Position numbers and translations under genes: made by a program. Positions 5,253 to 5,278 of a DNA stretch of 5,278 bases are shown here, piece by piece. The stretch is from Deltaproteobacteria bacterium. Its GTDB lineage: Bacteria; Desulfobacterota; Desulfobacteria; Desulfobacterales; ETH-SRB1. Within the stretch, counting starts at the first letter, position 1. Each line of letters begins with the position of its first letter. Below the pieces are notes generated by a model. That model was not told where the DNA came from. It did no database searches and saw only the letters and a program-made list of their open reading frames with translations. The DNA lies in contig JAFDFV010000146.1 in NCBI GenBank assembly GCA_019309665.1, positions 1 to 5,278 on the forward strand. The letters run 5' to 3'.

Positions 5253-5278
5253 ATGAAATGGCCTTTAAACATCATCGG
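5253..5278 (+). CDS. Start of an unidentified gene, cut by the window edge
   Basis: A strong AGGAGG (5242-5247) stands 5 nt before ATG 5253, which would encode MKWPLNII before the window ends. ATG 5250 is in the same frame but too close to the ribosome site. ATG 5258 in another frame (MAFKHHR) has 10-nt spacing and is also possible. Too little sequence is present for any assignment. The position suggests cotranscription with the HD-domain gene. Confidence 0.5.

Overview
The window carries a Tol-Pal cell-envelope operon on the minus strand, in the order tolQ-tolR-tolA-tolB-pal. It also carries a divergent HD-domain phosphohydrolase gene on the plus strand and the first codons of a further plus-strand gene. 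A Tol-Pal system with a Pal lipoprotein means a diderm (Gram-negative) bacterium. The moderately low GC, the short Lys/Pro-rich TolA and the TolB N-terminus together suggest a deltaproteobacterium (Desulfobacterota). That placement is inference; nothing in the window fixes the taxon.

Layout: pal (1-554, cut by the window edge just before its end), tolB (585-1922), tolA (1930-2808), tolR (2823-3242), a 344-bp gap, tolQ (3587-4303), a 346-bp divergent intergenic region (4304-4649), the HD-domain gene (4650-5231), then the start of another gene from about 5253. A strong sigma70-like promoter (perfect TTGACA) about 70-100 bp upstream of tolQ probably drives the whole tol operon. TolQ, TolR and TolA form the proton-motive-force-driven inner-membrane motor. 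TolB and Pal are the periplasmic and outer-membrane partners, so the five genes encode one trans-envelope machine used in outer-membrane constriction and lipid homeostasis.

The most unusual part is non-coding. The tolQ-tolR junction, normally a few bases, has been opened to 344 bp by two back-to-back palindromic elements of about 150-160 bp. Each is flanked by a direct repeat that looks like a target-site duplication: TTAGGTAAAA (10 bp, holding the tolQ stop codon) and TCCTTT (6 bp, the tolR Shine-Dalgarno sequence read on the other strand). Removing both elements and one copy of each duplication rebuilds a compact junction: tolQ stop, 12 nt containing AGGA, tolR ATG. The lengths add up exactly (12 + 168 + 164 = 344). 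A third palindromic element of about 152 bp lies in the tolQ/HD-gene intergenic region. All three look like non-autonomous, hairpin-forming repeats, and none encodes a protein I can support.
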